From positions 254,714 to 318,713 of the forward strand of contig NZ_KB907498.1 in assembly GCF_000382065.1 (NCBI RefSeq): a DNA stretch of 64,000 nt. The letters are read 5' to 3'. This DNA comes from Stenotrophomonas hibiscicola ATCC 19867 (GTDB lineage: Bacteria > Pseudomonadota > Gammaproteobacteria > Xanthomonadales > Xanthomonadaceae). A program made the position numbers and the translations under genes. The notes beneath the pieces were generated by a model. It saw nothing but the letters and a program-made list of their open reading frames with translations, did no database searches and had not been told where the DNA came from. This document shows positions 29,001 through 37,759 of the stretch, one piece after another (the first letter of the stretch is position 1; the number at the start of each line of letters is the position of its first letter).

Positions 29001-29822
29001 GGATGCGGTATAGCCGTAATCGGCCGGCAGCGAGGCCGGGTTTTCCAGGTAGAACGTGGCTGGATAGAACACCATTGCGGCACTGCAGCTTCTGCTCAGC
29101 GTCACCTTCTGATTCAGCACAGCGAAGCCGTCCTTCACACTGCTGTTCCGGCTGGTAATATCGCTGCATCGATTGTTTTCAATCCTCGTATCTTTCGGCA
29201 GTTCCATACCGCTATAGAACTGAAAACGCCAGTTTGCGGCTTTTCCGCTCACAACAATGGACGTCATTGTCGAATTGGCAGCGAGATTAAGGATGCCGGT
29301 CTTCTTGTCGTCTGGCGTACCCGGTCGCGGATCCAGGGGCGCTGCGGCCGGATCAATCGGATCACTTGGGAAATTAGCAGCCGAACCCGTAAGCCCGGTT
29401 TTCCAGGAATCATAGGTCTCGCGAGGATCAAAGTAGGAGCCGTTGACATCCGGAGATCGCACAAAGCCATAGGCATCCAATGGCGGAACTGCCAGATTTG
29501 AATCTCGGCCGTAGCTGGGGAAAACATAGTGATACATGTTCCCGGAATCGACATAGCCGTACGCCACATTGCCACTGTAGAAGCTCGTCCCGCTCCAGCG
29601 ATAGACACCGTCGCGGGTATTGTTCAGCACCTCCCACAGCATCGAGCCGGAATCATCCAGCGCCATCAGGAATGCCGGTGCCGTCTGCACCTGGATGTTC
29701 AGCGGCGCCTGCGCCAGCGTACCCTGGCCCTGGGCCGCCATCAGGGTATAGATGAAGTAGCCCCCACCCAGCGCCAGTGCGGCGCCACCTGCGGCCATGA
29801 AGCGGAATTTGCGCGAAGCCAT
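26073..29822 (-). CDS. pilY1: Type IV pilus tip/assembly protein PilY1
   Basis: Large secreted pilus-associated protein, 1249 aa. The N-terminal hydrophobic segment is at about residues 7-28. A von Willebrand A-like MIDAS motif DDSGSM is at residues 56-61, near the N-terminus as in other PilY1 proteins. The C-terminal half has the PilY1 beta-propeller, with VYAAANDGMLHAFDGGMG, ELFAYIPS, VGTAGAGGRSVFALDVS and VYGADKRGAVWKFDLRAD. PilY1 primes pilus assembly with the minor pilins and acts as adhesin/mechanosensor. It lies 11 bases after pilX. The Pro-rich C-terminal segment (about 1200-1230) precedes a final Cys-containing tail. Confidence 0.95.
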   Translation of the reverse strand: MASRKFRFMAAGGAALALGGGYFIYTLMAAQGQGTLAQAPLNIQVQTAPAFLMALDDSGSMLWEVLNNTRDGVYRWSGTSFYSGNVAYGYVDSGNMYHYVFPSYGRDSNLAVPPLDAYGFVRSPDVNGSYFDPRETYDSWKTGLTGSAANFPSDPIDPAAAPLDPRPGTPDDKKTGILNLAANSTMTSIVVSGKAANWRFQFYSGMELPKDTRIENNRCSDITSRNSSVKDGFAVLNQKVTLSRSCSAAMVFYPATFYLENPASLPADYGYTASPVAVTNPVGGRPGTLYRYEIKLDNFNKDQAKYNKAMQNFANWFSLYRTRREALIGAATNALHGTTNLRVGWFRINDREQVKMHNMTDETEKSKLLYDIMSRMRASGTTPNRSAADYLGQQFQRTDDGAPVLLACQKNAGMLFTDGYINESGNKTLMKDLVAPYYKGPLIEDLDNSSVPVPAECSSSSPDPSLDCNKKLHMNFYGVTLGTQGKEFGVKYLPDPKRPWVLSPDPYVVKPNFPTTTQDLKPEAVDELWNAVYDTRGEMVNATRPGEITAAMRRIISNVAQGATPSGSRSLTGARIGVGSLSVEPFYEATNNGTDWYGRLHAYSLKVDESTRRIVSEEAWEASAKMPAAALRRIRFWRNGELVDFTGSNVSLANLCDKSSVMYPGMLICSASELEGLATNSATAVAYLRGDTTNEKRSGGKLRDRTTVLGDIITSTPALSSPLDDYGFRRLPGAMGTSYADYMVTKRNDRRYMVYAAANDGMLHAFDGGMGADGEMDSDGGKELFAYIPSTSLGHMGNLLLPNDPTNQNVQRFQHRYYVDGPVTISDTYSGGSWTTSLVGTAGAGGRSVFALDVSDPASFGGTGSLLWEISDLNASLDEDVRSNIGYVLGKPVIVPMKNSDGSVGFRAIFGNGYESKSGKAVLFVVDMAAGNTPTIRMIEAVESGTDLPAGSNGLGNIVVVDRWGGAGQNERVRDGLADTVYGADKRGAVWKFDLRADAAPTVPLFTTDTHVDRSDKRTYRQPITGGLTVTTGPSGGVMLIFGTGSFSYYGDENDAAVQALYGINDVETGQPSATLTSANLRPFAAQFENGVRTLLPGTVPALSRGWTVTLSNKERAVGNPRIVSGVVFMPTYIPSEAKGCSVDGANWVFGLQAGSGEAAMSQVRFGAPDGTSPGAGTAGVSLETGGNAPVRDVTTSVVPRLAPPDPGEPGTPPPTPPGEACLMQISVAGAKPMYLPYPCGRQSWRQIQ

Positions 29823-29833
29823 GGCCTGCGTCC

Positions 29834-30352
29834 TCAGAGTTTGAATACGGTATCGATGACCACTGCGGACGAGCTGGCATCCACATCGTCAGTGGCAAAT
29901 CCGGTGATCTGGTAGATCGGTGTGATGTCTTCCAGTGGCCGCCCCATCTCCAGTGCCGATTCACCAATGACGCAACTGTCGATCTGCCTTACGTTGACGG
30001 CAGGGCGAGTATCGTCGCGGCGCTCCACGGCCCAATCGGCCGGGTCGAATCCGTCATCGCAGACCCGCGACACATCGCTGGCCTGTACCAGGCTCTCGTC
30101 GCCGACATCCTGGCGATTGGCGATCTGTTCCACCGTGCGCTCGGCTGCACGCACCACACCTTCTGAATTCTGGAACGCCCGGTTGGCGGCTCGGTAGTTG
30201 GCTGCCATCTTCTCCTGCATGCCCGCCACCTGCATGCCAGCGATACCCAGCAATGCCAGCAGGATGAGCATGATCAACGCGACATACAACACCGCACCGC
30301 GTTGCTGGCGGGGGGCGGTGACGGGTCTGAATGAACGCTGGAAATGGGGCAT
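29834..30352 (-). CDS. pilX: Minor pilin PilX
   Basis: 172 aa. N-terminus QQRGAVLYVALIMLILLALL: prepilin-like cleavage after Gly and the hydrophobic helix, but position 5 of the mature protein is Val, not Glu, which is normal for PilX. MQEKMAANYRAANRAFQNSEG follows, typical of the family. Two Cys lie in the soluble part (VCDDGFDP and SCVIG). It starts two bases after the pilW stop. PilX joins PilV, PilW, PilY1 and PilE in the pilus-tip priming complex. Confidence 0.92.
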   Translation of the reverse strand: MPHFQRSFRPVTAPRQQRGAVLYVALIMLILLALLGIAGMQVAGMQEKMAANYRAANRAFQNSEGVVRAAERTVEQIANRQDVGDESLVQASDVSRVCDDGFDPADWAVERRDDTRPAVNVRQIDSCVIGESALEMGRPLEDITPIYQITGFATDDVDASSSAVVIDTVFKL

Positions 30353-30354
30353 GA

Positions 30355-31515
30355 TCAGTTTCCGAACAAGCGATTGCGCAGGGCAATCGACACTTCATAA
30401 CTGGACCGGTAGCGACCGTCGGGCTTGTCACTGTTGGTGAACTCAACGCCGAGCACCGATAGCGCATTGGCCGATTGGGCCGAGGACGACGGCGATGGGC
30501 TACGCGCCAGCAATCCGACCTGCACCTGCCCCACGCGCAACCACTGTGCAGCACCCTCGGCATTGGCATCCGTGCTGACCCCGCCGGCTGCGGCGAGCTG
30601 GGTGATGTTGCCGGCCGGCGGAGTGCTGATACTGATGTTGGCAGTGTTGTCCAGGCCGTACATCAGCTGCAGGCTTTCGATGCCTTCCACCAGCTCTTCA
30701 TTGATCGTGTACTCCCCATCGCTGTCGGCACGCGCTCGCCGCAGGCCAGGCTGTTTCGTCTCCGGATTGATACCCACGTAATAGACCATCGACTCGGCGC
30801 GATAGAGCATCGTCTGCCCGGTTGGCTGGGCCACGTAGCGCGACAGATCCAGAGAGGTCGCAGTCACCCGCGCAGCGCTCAACGTGCCTGCGAACACATC
30901 GGCATGCCCACAGTCAGCGATGCCGAACAGAGTGGGCGTGCTGATGCCATCGCTGGTCAGGCGCGCGACGTGGTCACTGTCCACGTCCAGGAGTGCATCG
31001 CCGCCATCGGAAGATATCGCCGTGACCGGCACCCCCATGGGGGCGAAGAAGCGGAGCAACAGCACATCGCTGCCGCCGGCCGGTGCCGGGCTCAATCCGG
31101 CGATCGCGGCCGGCAGGCCCTGGGGCGCCGACCAGTCCGCGCCAAGCGCCAGACTGCCACCGGGAGCCGTGTCGGGAGCGTCGAAGCCCTGGATGGAAAC
31201 ACTGAAATCCAATGGACTGCCATCACCGGAGGTCGCACCGAGATGCGATACCGGGTCTCCCTGATTCTTCACTACATGGGCCTGGTCGTTGACGCAGCCC
31301 ATGTGCCCGGCCATCCGGATGTCCCGCTCCAGGAAGTCCAACGCGAATCGTGCATTTTCCTGGACGCGGGAGGCCCCCTCAGACAGGCGCGAAGCCGTCT
31401 GTGAGGCAATGAACACCTGGACCACGCCCAGCATCAACACCAAGCTGATCACCAGCGCAACCATCAGTTCGACCAGCGATAGACCAGCCATGGAGGTACG
31501 ATGTTTCATGGTCAT
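30355..31515 (-). CDS. pilW: Minor pilin PilW
   Basis: 386 aa from the ATG at 31515-31513. The class III signal MAGLSLVELMVALVISLVLML (shown in part) has Glu at mature position 5. The region RLSEGASRVQENARFALDFLERDIRMAGHMGC is highly typical of PilW. A GTG at 31521 would overlap the pilV stop (GTGA); the ATG used here has better spacing from GGA. The large domain after residue 60 is variable. Part of fimU-pilV-pilW-pilX-pilY1-pilE. Confidence 0.92.
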   Translation of the reverse strand: MTMKHRTSMAGLSLVELMVALVISLVLMLGVVQVFIASQTASRLSEGASRVQENARFALDFLERDIRMAGHMGCVNDQAHVVKNQGDPVSHLGATSGDGSPLDFSVSIQGFDAPDTAPGGSLALGADWSAPQGLPAAIAGLSPAPAGGSDVLLLRFFAPMGVPVTAISSDGGDALLDVDSDHVARLTSDGISTPTLFGIADCGHADVFAGTLSAARVTATSLDLSRYVAQPTGQTMLYRAESMVYYVGINPETKQPGLRRARADSDGEYTINEELVEGIESLQLMYGLDNTANISISTPPAGNITQLAAAGGVSTDANAEGAAQWLRVGQVQVGLLARSPSPSSSAQSANALSVLGVEFTNSDKPDGRYRSSYEVSIALRNRLFGN

Positions 31516-31517
31516 GC

Positions 31518-31991
31518 TCACAGTTCCGTCGCCAGCGCGAAGGTAGTGGCCTTGTCCGGATCATCCGGATCCCAGCGCTGGTCGCCCCAGGTGATCGCGA
31601 CGTTCACCACGCCCCCCTTGTAGGTCACCTCGGCACCGGCATCGGCACCCAGCGCCTTTACAACCTGGCATTGCCAACGTTCAATTTTTGCAGCAATAGC
31701 GACGTCGCCGGTATCGGCCGTGCACGCCTTCTCTGCGGTTTTGCTGCCTGCCTCAAACGACGCGGCGGTGTACCACGCCGCTTGATAGCGGTTGCTGCGC
31801 ATCTGCTCGGTCAGGTCGTAGGCGAGATTGGTTGCCTGGGTACGATAGTTGGCGCTCTGTACGAAGCGGACGTTCATGGTCTGCAGCAGGGCGAATCCCA
31901 GCAGGCCGAATGCCAGAACGATAATTGCAACCAGCACTTCCAGCAGAGTGAAGCCGCCCGCTTGGCGTGCGCGGATGGAACGCGGGTTCAT
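31518..31991 (-). CDS. pilV: Minor pilin PilV
   Basis: 157 aa. The signal QAGGFTLLEVLVAIIVLAFG has cleavage after Gly and Glu at mature position 5; the LGFALLQTMN that follows is characteristic of PilV. Two Cys (EKACTADTG and ERWQCQVVK) may form a loop. Its start overlaps the fimU stop (ATGA), which decides the start against the longer frame to 32072. Confidence 0.92.
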   Translation of the reverse strand: MNPRSIRARQAGGFTLLEVLVAIIVLAFGLLGFALLQTMNVRFVQSANYRTQATNLAYDLTEQMRSNRYQAAWYTAASFEAGSKTAEKACTADTGDVAIAAKIERWQCQVVKALGADAGAEVTYKGGVVNVAITWGDQRWDPDDPDKATTFALATEL

Positions 31992-32503
31992 GAGCAGGTT
32001 TCCTTGCTGCTGCGGATCTGCCCAGAGGCATTTACCGTAAGAGTGCGTTTGTCCAGTGCGCCCTTGCTGCACACATCCGGCTCCAGCTGGATCGACTGAT
32101 CGCTGGCGGCCCTGCGGCGCCCCCGCCCATCGAAGGCGATCTCTTCCGACGGCCCACTCAGCTGCAGCTTGGGGCTGCCGCTGACGAACCGCAGTACGGT
32201 TTCCCCGGAGGACATCGTGCCATCACCATCGGTGTCAGTGAAGGCCAGCATGCCGGCAGACCAGTTACCGTCACAGCTCGCGCCGTCGCTGCTGCCACAC
32301 ACGCCACCGCCGCGGTTGCTGCGAATTGCCTCGCTCCGCGCCAGGCTGAGCAGGCCCAGGACTTCATTGTTTGCCGACGCAACCCGATTGGAGCGGAGAG
32401 TGCCTTGGAAACTCGGAAAGGCGATCGCGGCCACGATCGCCAGCACGGCAACCGTGACCATCAACTCAACCAGCGTGAAGCCGTTTTGCCGGCGCAAAGA
32501 CAT
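31988..32503 (-). CDS. fimU: Minor pilin FimU (GspH-like)
   Basis: 171 aa, first gene of the minor pilin operon. ATG at 32503-32501 follows GGGGAG at nine bases. The class III signal RRQNGFTLVELMVTVAVLAIV has Glu at mature position 5. The GspH domain has SNNEVLGLLSLARSEAIRSNRGGGVCGSS-like sequence and later four Cys in total. A start to 32542 is open, but the leader would be unusually long. The upstream 160 bases have no gene and should hold the operon promoter. Confidence 0.9.
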   Translation of the reverse strand: MSLRRQNGFTLVELMVTVAVLAIVAAIAFPSFQGTLRSNRVASANNEVLGLLSLARSEAIRSNRGGGVCGSSDGASCDGNWSAGMLAFTDTDGDGTMSSGETVLRFVSGSPKLQLSGPSEEIAFDGRGRRRAASDQSIQLEPDVCSKGALDKRTLTVNASGQIRSSKETCS

Positions 32504-32664
32504 TGGACGCTCCCCAGCGTGTTGGTGGCCACGATGGGCCATCGCCCCGCCACCGGCAAGCGGCGGCAGGATGAACGGTCAATCCGGGGCGACGGGCGTC
32601 AAAGGCTTGACGACCCGTCCTCCCCTGCCAGTGCCGGCGCGATCCCCATCACGCCGGCCCGGGT

Positions 32665-34059
32665 TCAGGCCAGCACCTGGTAGCAGGGCTGGTACTCGCC
32701 GGAGATCTTCATCCGGCGCTGCTCGACGAAGGCGCGCAGCAGCGCATCCAGCGCCTGCATCATGTCCGGGTCACCGTGGATCTGGAACGGCCCGAACTGC
32801 TCGATGCGGCGCATGCCGTCTTCCTTCACGTTGCCGGCGACGATGCCCGAGAACGCGCGGCGCAGGTCGGCCGCCAGCGCGTGCGGGGCACGCCCGTGGT
32901 GCAGGTCCAGCGCCGCCATCGCTTCGTGGGTGGGTACGAACGGCTGCTGGTACTCCCACGGAATCTCGATCGACCAGTTGAAGAAGAACGAGTCCTTCTG
33001 CGCCAGGCGGTGCTCGCGCACGCGCTTGATGCCGGTGGCCATCTTCTTCGCAACCGCCACCGGGTCGCCGATGATGATCTCGTAGCGCTCGGCAGCCGCA
33101 TCGCCCAGGGTCAGGCGGATGAAGCGGTCGATCTGCTCGAAGTACGGTGCCGCTACCGTCGGGCCGGTCAGGATCAGCGGGAACGGCAGGTCCTTGTTCT
33201 CCTCGCGCAGCAGGATGCCGAGCAGGTACAGGATCTCTTCGGCGGTACCGACGCCACCGGCGAACACGATGATGCCGTGGCCGATGCGGACGAAGGCCTC
33301 AAGGCGCTTCTCGATGTCCGGCATGATCACCAGGTGGTTGACGATCGGGTTCGGCGACTCGGCGGCGATGATGCCCGGCTCGGTCAGGCCGATGTAACGC
33401 GTCACGGTACGGCGCTGCTTGGCGTGGGCGATGGTGGCACCCTTCATCGGGCCCTTCATCGCACCCGGGCCACAGCCGGTGCAGATGTCCAGGCCGCGCA
33501 GGCCCAGTTCATAGCCCACCTGCTTGGTGTACAGGTATTCGTCGCGCGAGATCGAGTGTCCACCCCAGCACACCACCAGGTTCGGATCACCCGGATTGAG
33601 GATGCGCGCGTTGCGCAGCAGGCCGAACACCGCGTTGGTGATGCCCTCGGATGACTCCAGCTCGGCCGCGTAGGCCGGGCCCATTTCGATGGCCATGTAG
33701 GCCAGGTCGCGCACGACGGCGAACAGCAGTTCGGCGACACCGCGGATGATCTCGCCGTCGACGAAGGCCATCGCCGGTGCGTTGACCAGATCGATGCGCA
33801 CGCCGCGATCCTGCTGCGCCACCTGGATGTCGAAATCAGGGTAGAGATCGCGCGCAGCGCGCGGATCGTCGGAGGCGCTGCCGCTGGTCAGCACGGCCAG
33901 CGCGCAGCGGCGCAGCAGCTCATGCATGCCGCCGGCGGAGGCATCGCGCAGGCGTGCCACCTCGGCCCGCGACAGCACATCCAGCCCACCGCGCGGGTAG
34001 ATCCGGGCATCCTGCACCGGCAGTGCACGGGCCGATTTTTCGTTCGTGGTCATATCCAA
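32665..34059 (-). CDS. ppnN: Nucleotide 5'-monophosphate nucleosidase PpnN (LOG family)
   Basis: Cytoplasmic enzyme that cleaves nucleoside monophosphates to base and ribose 5-phosphate; in E. coli it is stimulated by (p)ppGpp. It has 464 aa. An N-terminal domain (about 1-145) precedes the Rossmann-type lysine-decarboxylase-like core with CTGCGPGAMKGPM and the diagnostic GGVGTAEE (in FAGGVGTAEEILYLLG), then a C-terminal domain. The TTG at 34059 has AAGGA at nine bases; the ATG two codons inside (34053) is a second choice. It stands alone, 246 bases from the TonB receptor. Confidence 0.93.
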   Translation of the reverse strand: MDMTTNEKSARALPVQDARIYPRGGLDVLSRAEVARLRDASAGGMHELLRRCALAVLTSGSASDDPRAARDLYPDFDIQVAQQDRGVRIDLVNAPAMAFVDGEIIRGVAELLFAVVRDLAYMAIEMGPAYAAELESSEGITNAVFGLLRNARILNPGDPNLVVCWGGHSISRDEYLYTKQVGYELGLRGLDICTGCGPGAMKGPMKGATIAHAKQRRTVTRYIGLTEPGIIAAESPNPIVNHLVIMPDIEKRLEAFVRIGHGIIVFAGGVGTAEEILYLLGILLREENKDLPFPLILTGPTVAAPYFEQIDRFIRLTLGDAAAERYEIIIGDPVAVAKKMATGIKRVREHRLAQKDSFFFNWSIEIPWEYQQPFVPTHEAMAALDLHHGRAPHALAADLRRAFSGIVAGNVKEDGMRRIEQFGPFQIHGDPDMMQALDALLRAFVEQRRMKISGEYQPCYQVLA

Positions 34060-34100
34060 TTTTTCGCTTCCTTCAAGGTTTCCGACTGTACTGCCGCCCC

Positions 34101-34137
34101 CTTAAAAAGCAAAACGGCCGGGAAGCCCGACCGTTGG
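34101..34137 (-). terminator. Second terminator-like hairpin downstream of the TonB receptor
   Basis: On the minus strand, ACGGTCGGG-CTT-CCCGGCCGT forms a 9-bp stem with one G-T pair, followed by TTTGCTTTTTAAG. It lies between the first terminator (34253-34278) and ppnN. The pairing is weaker on the plus strand, so it works for minus-strand transcripts. Confidence 0.65.
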
Positions 34138-34252
34138 ATGTGTGCCGCCCGCGTCCGCCATTCCGGGACCGCATCGGCGGCGTTGGCACCGCGCACATTT
34201 CTGGATGCTACGCCGTTGCCCCACGCCCTGCAAGGACTTTCGCCTGAACGGA

Positions 34253-34278
34253 AAACGGCCGGGTTTCCCCGGCCGTTT
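34253..34278. terminator. Rho-independent terminator of the TonB-dependent receptor gene
   Basis: AAACGGCCGGG-TTTC-CCCGGCCGTTT, an 11-bp near-perfect stem about 28 bases after the receptor stop. On the minus strand it is followed by TCC rather than a long T-run, with T residues in the stem end. Confidence 0.75.
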
Positions 34279-34305
34279 CCACTTACCACTTCAAGCGCTG
34301 ATGGA

Positions 34306-37300
34306 TCAGAACTTGTACTTCAGGGTCAGCTGCATCGACCAACGCGACACGGCGGTGTTGCCCTTGTCGTTGTTGTTTTCCTGCACCGACGGGTTGTCGG
34401 TCGAACCAGTGAAGGAGTACACGTACTTGCCGGTGGCCGGATCGATACCTGCGTAGTTGGCAACGCGACGGGTCGAGTAGAAGCCGTAGTCGTCGATCAG
34501 GCCCCACTTCTTGTTCAGCAGGTTGCCGACATTCATGATGTCCAGGGCGACTTCACCCTTGTGCCCCTTCATGAAGCCCGGGAATTCCTGGCTGACGCGG
34601 ACGTCGAAGCTGTTGACCCACGAGGCGCGGTGGCGGTTGGCCGGGACTACGCTGCCACGGTAGGCATCGAGTTCCGGGTTCTGCGCCAGCCAGTCGAAGA
34701 ACTGCTTCTCCATCGCGGCACCGCCGGTGAACAGCACGTCGCCCGGACCCTTCGGCACGTAGAACAGGTCGTTGGTGGCAGCACCGTCGCCGTTGGCATC
34801 GTTGTAGAAGATGTAGCTGTACGGACGGCCCGAACGGCCTTCGTAGAACAGGCCGACGCGGGTAGCGTTGTCACCGAAGAAGTTGTACTTCCACTCCAGG
34901 GTGCCGGTGACGCGGTCCTTCATCGCATAACGCGAGTTGTAGGCCACGTTCTCGTTGGCATTGAAGATCAGCGTGTTGTTCCAGTTCGAGGTGTTCTGCG
35001 AGCTGGACAGCGGGCTGACTTCGGTGGACTTGGTGTAGGTGTAACCCAGCGACCAGCCCCAGTTCTCGGTCAACGGCTTGGCCAGCGAGAAGGTGGCCTG
35101 GGTGCCGCGGCCCTTGTCGGTGTTGCGCAGGACCAGAACGTCGCCGATGTCCTTCGGACGGTTGAAACGATCAACTGCATTTTTGGTACCGGTGGAGATG
35201 CCGTAGTCGACACCCTTATCGATGCGAGTGTTCGCCGAGTTGCGTCCAGCATCGTTCCAGTAGATCGCGCGGCCATCCTGACCGAAGGCGGTCGGCGCCG
35301 ACACGTCCAGACGGTCGAAGTAGATGCCGTCCTTGACCTTGGTGAACAGCACTTCGGCCGACGCGACGATGCCGTACCACGGCAGCTCATGGTCGAACGC
35401 CAGGTTGGCCTTCCACACCGACGGCAGGCGGGTGCCCGGCGCGATGATGTCGACGTTCTGACGGGCCGAAGCCGGGCCACCGGCCGGGATGTACGGGTTG
35501 TTGCCGTCCGGAGTGAAGGCACCGGCCGGGATGCTGCGCTCGTCGTACTCGATGTAGTTCAGGCCGGTGTTCTGGTAGGCACCTGCCAGCCACACGTTCG
35601 GGGCGGCGCCGCCGAACAGGCCCACGCCACCGCGCAGCTGGGTCGGGCGATCGCTGTCGAAGGTGTAGTTGAAGCCGACGCGCGGCTGCACCAGGTTCTT
35701 GTCGACCAGCTTGGTGTTGTTGAAGCCGTACAGCTGCTCGATGCGCGGGTTGTACAGGCGCTGGGTGCTGAAGTCAGGCATGTCGATGCGCACGCCGAAC
35801 ATCAGGTTCAGGTTGTAGTTGATTGCCCAGGTGTCCTGCACGAACACGCCGGTGTTCTTCAGGGTGAAGTCGGCCGGGATGTCGCTGCGGCTGCCATCGG
35901 CGCGCGGAGCACGCAGCTGGTAGCGCGAAGCCTTGCCCGCCAGGAAATCGTTGACGCTGTTGAATTCGTACACGCCGTTGAGGTTGCGGCCGTAGAAGTT
36001 CATCAGGTCATTCTTCGAGTAATCGAAGCCGAACTTGACAGTGTGGTCACCGATGTACCAGGTACCGGCACCAAAGGCGCTCAGTTCCTTCGACTCGACG
36101 ATGTTGACGTGGGTGTTCTGTTCGGTACCGACGTACAGCGAATCGTTGCCCGACTTGATGCGGATCTGCGGCATGTCGACCAGCGGGACGCGGTTGGCCG
36201 AGTAATCCTTGTGCGAGACCTTGAACTCGGTCGAGAAGTTCTCGGACCAGTCACTGAACAGTTCGCCCATCCAGGTTTCGTACTCGGTGGGCTGCTGGTA
36301 CCAGAAGTTGCTCAGCGAGATGGCGCTGCTGCTGACCTGCGGGAAGCGAACGACGTTCTGCTCCATCTTGTTGTAGCGCAGGGCCGCACGGTGGTTCTCG
36401 TTGATGTTCCAGTCCAGCTTGACCGCATACTCCTCGATCTCGGTCTTGCTGTTCGGCGCCGTCAGGCTGCCCGGATCGTAGCCCAGCTTGCCCAGGAAGT
36501 TCTGGACGTCGGTGATCTGCTGCTGGGTGATGGTGCCACGGCCGATCGGCGTGTCGCTCAGCGCGACGCCGGCGGCCGAGCGCTCGTACTTTTCGTAGTT
36601 GGTGAAGAAGAACAGCTTGTCCTTGACGATCGGGCCGCCGAAGGTCATGCCGTAGGTCTTCTCGTCCTCGAAGCCGTTGAAGTCCTGCTTGTCACCTTCC
36701 AGGCGCGAACGGACCATGTCCTTGTCGCGGTACGAACCGTACACGGTGCCGTGGAATTCATTGGTGCCCGACTTGGTCACGGCGTTGATCACCGCACCGG
36801 TGCCACCGGCGATTGTGGTGTCGTAGTTGGCCAGGTCGATGTTGATTTCCTGGATGGCGTCCATCGACACCGGCTGACGCTCGGTCGGCAGGTTGTTGGA
36901 GCCCAGGCCGAACGGATCGGAGGCGCTGATGCCGTCGATGCGGATGGCGTTGTAACGGGTGTTCTGGCCACCGGCCGAGATCGCGCCGTCAGCCTTGCTG
37001 ACCTGCGAGATGCGCGGATCCAGGCGGACGTAGTCCTGGATGTTGCGGCTGGCCGACGGCAATGCATCCATCGTTTCGCGGGTCACGTTGGTGCCGGTGC
37101 CCATCTTGTTGGCGCTGAACAGGTCCAGGCCGCCGGCAGTGGCGACAACGTTCACCGCGTCCAGGTTGGTCGCAGCCAGATCACCGCCCAGGTTGGCATT
37201 GACGGTGTTGACCTGGTTCAGGTTCAGGTAGACACCTTCTTCGGTCTTGGTGCCTTCACCGGGCTTGGTGATGGTGATGGTGTACGGACCACCCACGCGC

Positions 37301-37527
37301 AGGCCGCGCGCGTTGTAGCGACCCGACGCATCGGTGGTGGCACGCGAAACAGTGCCCGACTCGGTGTGCGTGATGGTGACTTCAGCGCCGGCAACAGGCT
37401 GGCCTGCGGCGGACATCACCTGGCCGCCGACACCGGCGGAGGTGCTGCTCTGGGCGAAGGCGGGAGCGGCAGCAAGTGCAGCCACGAGACCAAGGGTAAG
37501 CTTGGACATCCGGAGTGGGTGGGTCAT
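34306..37527 (-). CDS. Oar-like TonB-dependent receptor with carboxypeptidase-regulatory-like domain
   Basis: Outer-membrane protein of 1073 aa. The signal peptide (LGLVAALAAAPAFAQ) ends near residue 26 from the ATG at 37527-37525, with GAGG ten bases upstream. Residues about 30-110 form a beta-sandwich regulatory-like domain (VGGQVMSAAGQPVAGAEVTI, YNARGLRVGGPYTI). The plug domain has TRETMDALPSASRNIQDYV and the rest is a beta-barrel ending LTLKYKF, with terminal Phe as the barrel assembly signal. This is the OmpA-related Oar family common in Xanthomonadaceae. The ligand is unknown. The 232 bases upstream hold TTGATG and TAGTGT-like boxes at about 37655-37685, tentative. Confidence 0.9.
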   Translation of the reverse strand: MTHPLRMSKLTLGLVAALAAAPAFAQSSTSAGVGGQVMSAAGQPVAGAEVTITHTESGTVSRATTDASGRYNARGLRVGGPYTITITKPGEGTKTEEGVYLNLNQVNTVNANLGGDLAATNLDAVNVVATAGGLDLFSANKMGTGTNVTRETMDALPSASRNIQDYVRLDPRISQVSKADGAISAGGQNTRYNAIRIDGISASDPFGLGSNNLPTERQPVSMDAIQEINIDLANYDTTIAGGTGAVINAVTKSGTNEFHGTVYGSYRDKDMVRSRLEGDKQDFNGFEDEKTYGMTFGGPIVKDKLFFFTNYEKYERSAAGVALSDTPIGRGTITQQQITDVQNFLGKLGYDPGSLTAPNSKTEIEEYAVKLDWNINENHRAALRYNKMEQNVVRFPQVSSSAISLSNFWYQQPTEYETWMGELFSDWSENFSTEFKVSHKDYSANRVPLVDMPQIRIKSGNDSLYVGTEQNTHVNIVESKELSAFGAGTWYIGDHTVKFGFDYSKNDLMNFYGRNLNGVYEFNSVNDFLAGKASRYQLRAPRADGSRSDIPADFTLKNTGVFVQDTWAINYNLNLMFGVRIDMPDFSTQRLYNPRIEQLYGFNNTKLVDKNLVQPRVGFNYTFDSDRPTQLRGGVGLFGGAAPNVWLAGAYQNTGLNYIEYDERSIPAGAFTPDGNNPYIPAGGPASARQNVDIIAPGTRLPSVWKANLAFDHELPWYGIVASAEVLFTKVKDGIYFDRLDVSAPTAFGQDGRAIYWNDAGRNSANTRIDKGVDYGISTGTKNAVDRFNRPKDIGDVLVLRNTDKGRGTQATFSLAKPLTENWGWSLGYTYTKSTEVSPLSSSQNTSNWNNTLIFNANENVAYNSRYAMKDRVTGTLEWKYNFFGDNATRVGLFYEGRSGRPYSYIFYNDANGDGAATNDLFYVPKGPGDVLFTGGAAMEKQFFDWLAQNPELDAYRGSVVPANRHRASWVNSFDVRVSQEFPGFMKGHKGEVALDIMNVGNLLNKKWGLIDDYGFYSTRRVANYAGIDPATGKYVYSFTGSTDNPSVQENNNDKGNTAVSRWSMQLTLKYKF

Positions 37528-37759
37528 TTTTCGGTAGCCTCGATGCGAGTTGGCGATGGCGGAAAAAAAGCGCATCCAAGCAGCCCTGCGGGTGGCTGAT
37601 CGGAGAGTTATCTGGGGTTCCCTACCGCTCGGCTGAAGGCAGCCCTAACGGTTAACACTAGATTAACACGCTACGCCATCAATGTGACGGTTGTGCGACA
37701 AACGGCACCGGTTCGCAACGCAATCGTGACGGGCTCTTCACTCCGCCTTTCCCCGGCAC

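Noticed and set aside
25612..32503. Possible type II secretion pseudopilin cluster instead of type IV minor pilins
   Set aside because: PilY1 and PilX/PilW-specific motifs fix it as the type IV minor pilin operon.
34081..34300. Possible small RNA between ppnN and the TonB receptor
   Set aside because: Two hairpins are present, but no promoter is visible and both are explained as terminators of the receptor gene.
33922..37599. 1225-codon plus-strand open frame across the TonB receptor
   Set aside because: A shadow of the receptor gene; the receptor frame has signal peptide, plug and terminal Phe, the other has none.
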